Assembly: GCF_023973825.1 (NCBI RefSeq)
Contig: NC_090117.1
Location: 434,001-498,000, forward strand
Reading direction: 5' to 3'
Length of the DNA stretch: 64,000 nt
From: Plasmodium brasilianum
Taxonomy: Eukaryota; Apicomplexa; Aconoidasida; Haemosporida; Plasmodiidae
Below the pieces are notes generated by a model. The model had not been told where the DNA came from. It made no database searches and saw nothing but the letters and a program-made list of their open reading frames with translations. Position 1 is the stretch's first letter, and each line of letters starts with the position of its first letter. The position numbers were made by a program, and so were the translations under genes. Shown piece after piece: positions 62,172-64,000 of this stretch.

Positions 62172-64000
62172 TTAAAAAGTGGAGTTGTCACATATCGGAA
62201 TAATTACGTTATTAAAATAATTCATAATTATGTTGAAATATCTATCATCAGGATTTAAGGGCTCATCATCATCACATCCAGTGTCTAGGTAACTACCAAT
62301 ATAACGACAAGTGTAGCTTTTACCTCCGTCGACATGACTATGGTCAGAATATTCTGAGGTAGAATGCCTCCCCGTCAAATACCCCCAATGCATATATTCT
62401 TCATATATTAGGTCCAAAATAGACAACTTTCCCAAATGATTGTTTAAATACGAAATGATTGCTAATATTAAGTCTTCATTAAAATCATCAAAAAAATGTT
62501 GCGGTTGGTATAATACTGCTACTTCTACTGCTACTTCTTTTTCCTTTTCTTTTATTATGCCATATTTCCTTAAAAAAATATTATAATAAAATAATTTATC
62601 ATCATACACCTTCTCACAAAATAAATTTTTATCTATATTTACAACTTTTGCATCATCTTTTTCTGGAAATGTACAAGGACTATTGTAGTAGATCCCTAGC
62701 AGTGAGTTAAAATTTAACTTGGAATAGCATTTATAAAAATTCAAATACAAAATTTGAAATAGTGTTATCATTTCGTCTTTGTTAAGGTTGTATCGATTAT
62801 AAAGGCCATTTTTTTTTATGCAAGTATCTCTATTTTGATTATATGATGAAGGATCAATTTTTGTGAAGCATTTCTTGCTTCGATCCTCACTAGTGCCCCC
62901 TTTACCACTGCATCTGTTACTGATCCTTCTATGGCATCTACTACTTTCACTATTATTTCCATTACTAACTCCACTGCTATCCCCACTATCATCCCCACCT
63001 CTTTCCGCTCCTCTGACCCAGTATGGGACTTTCCTTATTTGTACTTCCTCTATACAATGAGCTAATATTTTGTTAAAAAGGATACGTGTGAATGTCTCAT
63101 CAAAATTCAGATTGACATCTATATTGAAATCCTTGTGTGAGCTAACCTTAAAAAATATATTTCCTTTCTCAAAATGCACACTCCTTTGCTCATTTAAGTA
63201 TACATCTAGATATCCCTTTAAATACACATAACGCAATTTTTTGTTCTCTTTAGTTTGGGAGACTACTTCTTCATCGACTTTGATTCGTTCTGAATGCTTC
63301 TTACGTTTATTACACCCCAGATGTTTATCGTACTTTCCTTGCTCATTACATTTTTCACGTCCATTATATTTTCCGCGTTCCATGTATTTAATGTGTTCGA
63401 TATGCTTCTCTTTGTTCTCTACATCCCCGACCTGTGCCATTATGTGCAAGCTGCTATTAATTTCACACACCTCATATTTTCCTTCATTTTTCATTCCATC
63501 CGGTATATATCCACTTTTTTCAGAACTGTCTATTATCCTTTCTCTTTTTTTCATATTTGTATTATGTGTACCTTGTAACCTCTTTTTAGGATATACTTCA
63601 TGTGCACTATCATCCGCTTTTCCATCCGCTTTTCCATCCGCTTTTCCGTTGGCTCCTTTAATTTCGTAGTAGCGCCTTTTATTGTGCTGTCCTAATTTCT
63701 TCCTTTTGAATGACTTAAGTTTTTCTATATCCTCGTTAACCCTTTTTCGGATAAGAGCAGTGGTATCCACTTGCTTCTCGACCTGCTCGGGCTCCATGGG
63801 CACATCGCTTTTTTTCAGTTCAACAAAACTCTCTTCCGAGGTGAAATGATTTTTTATTTTTTTATGTTTAAAATTATTTATTTTGCTATGTAAGATTATT
63901 TTCAAAGGTTTCCTTTGCGCATTTGAGCTTTTCCCCTGATTGGGCTCCTCTCCATGTCTTTCCATTTTCACTTCCTTTTTATCATCTTCATTCTCTCCGC
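62172..64000 (-). CDS. Unknown basic protein, 5' end beyond window
   Basis: A minus-strand frame is open from base 64000 to the stop at 62172, about 609 residues. The first in-frame ATG inside the window is at 63965, but the frame is open and charged (GENEDDKKEVK) upstream of it, so the true start may lie outside. The N-terminal half is Lys-rich and disordered (KRKKLGQHNKRRYYEI; short KADG repeats). A more ordered C-terminal part follows: LRYVYLKGYLDVYLNEQRSV, VNLNFDETFTRILFNKILAH, EEVQIRKVPYW, then after a Ser/Gly insert TLFQILYLNFYKCYSKLNF and EDLILAIISYLNNHLGKLSI. No family is recognised. The basic N-terminus would fit a nuclear protein, but this is only a guess. Confidence 0.75.
   Translation of the reverse strand, partial: GENEDDKKEVKMERHGEEPNQGKSSNAQRKPLKIILHSKINNFKHKKIKNHFTSEESFVELKKSDVPMEPEQVEKQVDTTALIRKRVNEDIEKLKSFKRKKLGQHNKRRYYEIKGANGKADGKADGKADDSAHEVYPKKRLQGTHNTNMKKRERIIDSSEKSGYIPDGMKNEGKYEVCEINSSLHIMAQVGDVENKEKHIEHIKYMERGKYNGREKCNEQGKYDKHLGCNKRKKHSERIKVDEEVVSQTKENKKLRYVYLKGYLDVYLNEQRSVHFEKGNIFFKVSSHKDFNIDVNLNFDETFTRILFNKILAHCIEEVQIRKVPYWVRGAERGGDDSGDSSGVSNGNNSESSRCHRRISNRCSGKGGTSEDRSKKCFTKIDPSSYNQNRDTCIKKNGLYNRYNLNKDEMITLFQILYLNFYKCYSKLNFNSLLGIYYNSPCTFPEKDDAKVVNIDKNLFCEKVYDDKLFYYNIFLRKYGIIKEKEKEVAVEVAVLYQPQHFFDDFNEDLILAIISYLNNHLGKLSILDLIYEEYMHWGYLTGRHSTSEYSDHSHVDGGKSYTCRYIGSYLDTGCDDDEPLNPDDRYFNIIMNYFNNVIIPICDNSTF

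Overview
This is a nuclear chromosomal window from a malaria parasite (Plasmodium). The signs are an AT-rich genome with long A, T and TA tracts, low-complexity Asn/Lys/Ser-rich proteins, many short phase-matched introns, multi-kilobase intergenic spacers full of microsatellites, and recognisable Plasmodium genes (RON6, an ACS-family acyl-CoA synthetase). The species cannot be fixed from sequence alone; the base composition and minisatellite load fit a malariae- or ovale-like genome better than P. falciparum. From memory, the convergent RON6/ACS9 pair flanked by a Ser/Thr kinase gene matches the P. falciparum chromosome 2 block around PFB0665w to PFB0685c, here in inverted orientation.

Layout, left to right: (1) 5' part of an Arg/Ser-repeat protein on the minus strand, running off the left edge; (2) a WD40/beta-propeller-like gene (+, 4.9-7.9 kb); (3) a coiled-coil protein (-, 9.5-10.2 kb); (4) a seven-exon MGRN1/LOG2-type RING E3 ligase with a myristoylation-type N-terminus (+, 13.4-16.0 kb); (5) a fatty acyl-CoA synthetase, probably ACS9 (+, 20.3-22.6 kb); (6) a 15-exon rhoptry neck protein RON6 (-, 24.9-30.5 kb); (7) a polytopic PqiA/LetA-like membrane protein (-, 33.1-37.0 kb); (8) a nine-exon coiled-coil gene (+, 40.6-43.5 kb); (9) a giant divergent Ser/Thr kinase (-, 45.9-52.9 kb); (10) a helical-repeat, probably mitochondrial protein (-, 56.3-57.3 kb); (11) the 40S-biogenesis factor LTV1 (+, 59.1-61.4 kb); (12) an unknown basic protein running off the right edge (-, from 62.2 kb).

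The genes do not form an operon and are independently transcribed. Together they cover merozoite invasion (RON6), fatty acid activation (ACS), protein turnover (RING E3), ribosome biogenesis (LTV1), probable organelle RNA biology, signalling (kinase) and possible lipid handling (PqiA-like).

Three genes (WD40, nine-exon coiled-coil, kinase) have their frame broken exactly at a long poly(A) tract. In each, a change of tract length mod 3 restores one continuous frame, and for the coiled-coil gene splice phases force this. This points to homopolymer miscounts in the assembly or to real A-tract length instability or slippage. The spacers hold about twenty minisatellites plus a few GC-richer islands that may be unrecognised small genes or structured RNA.
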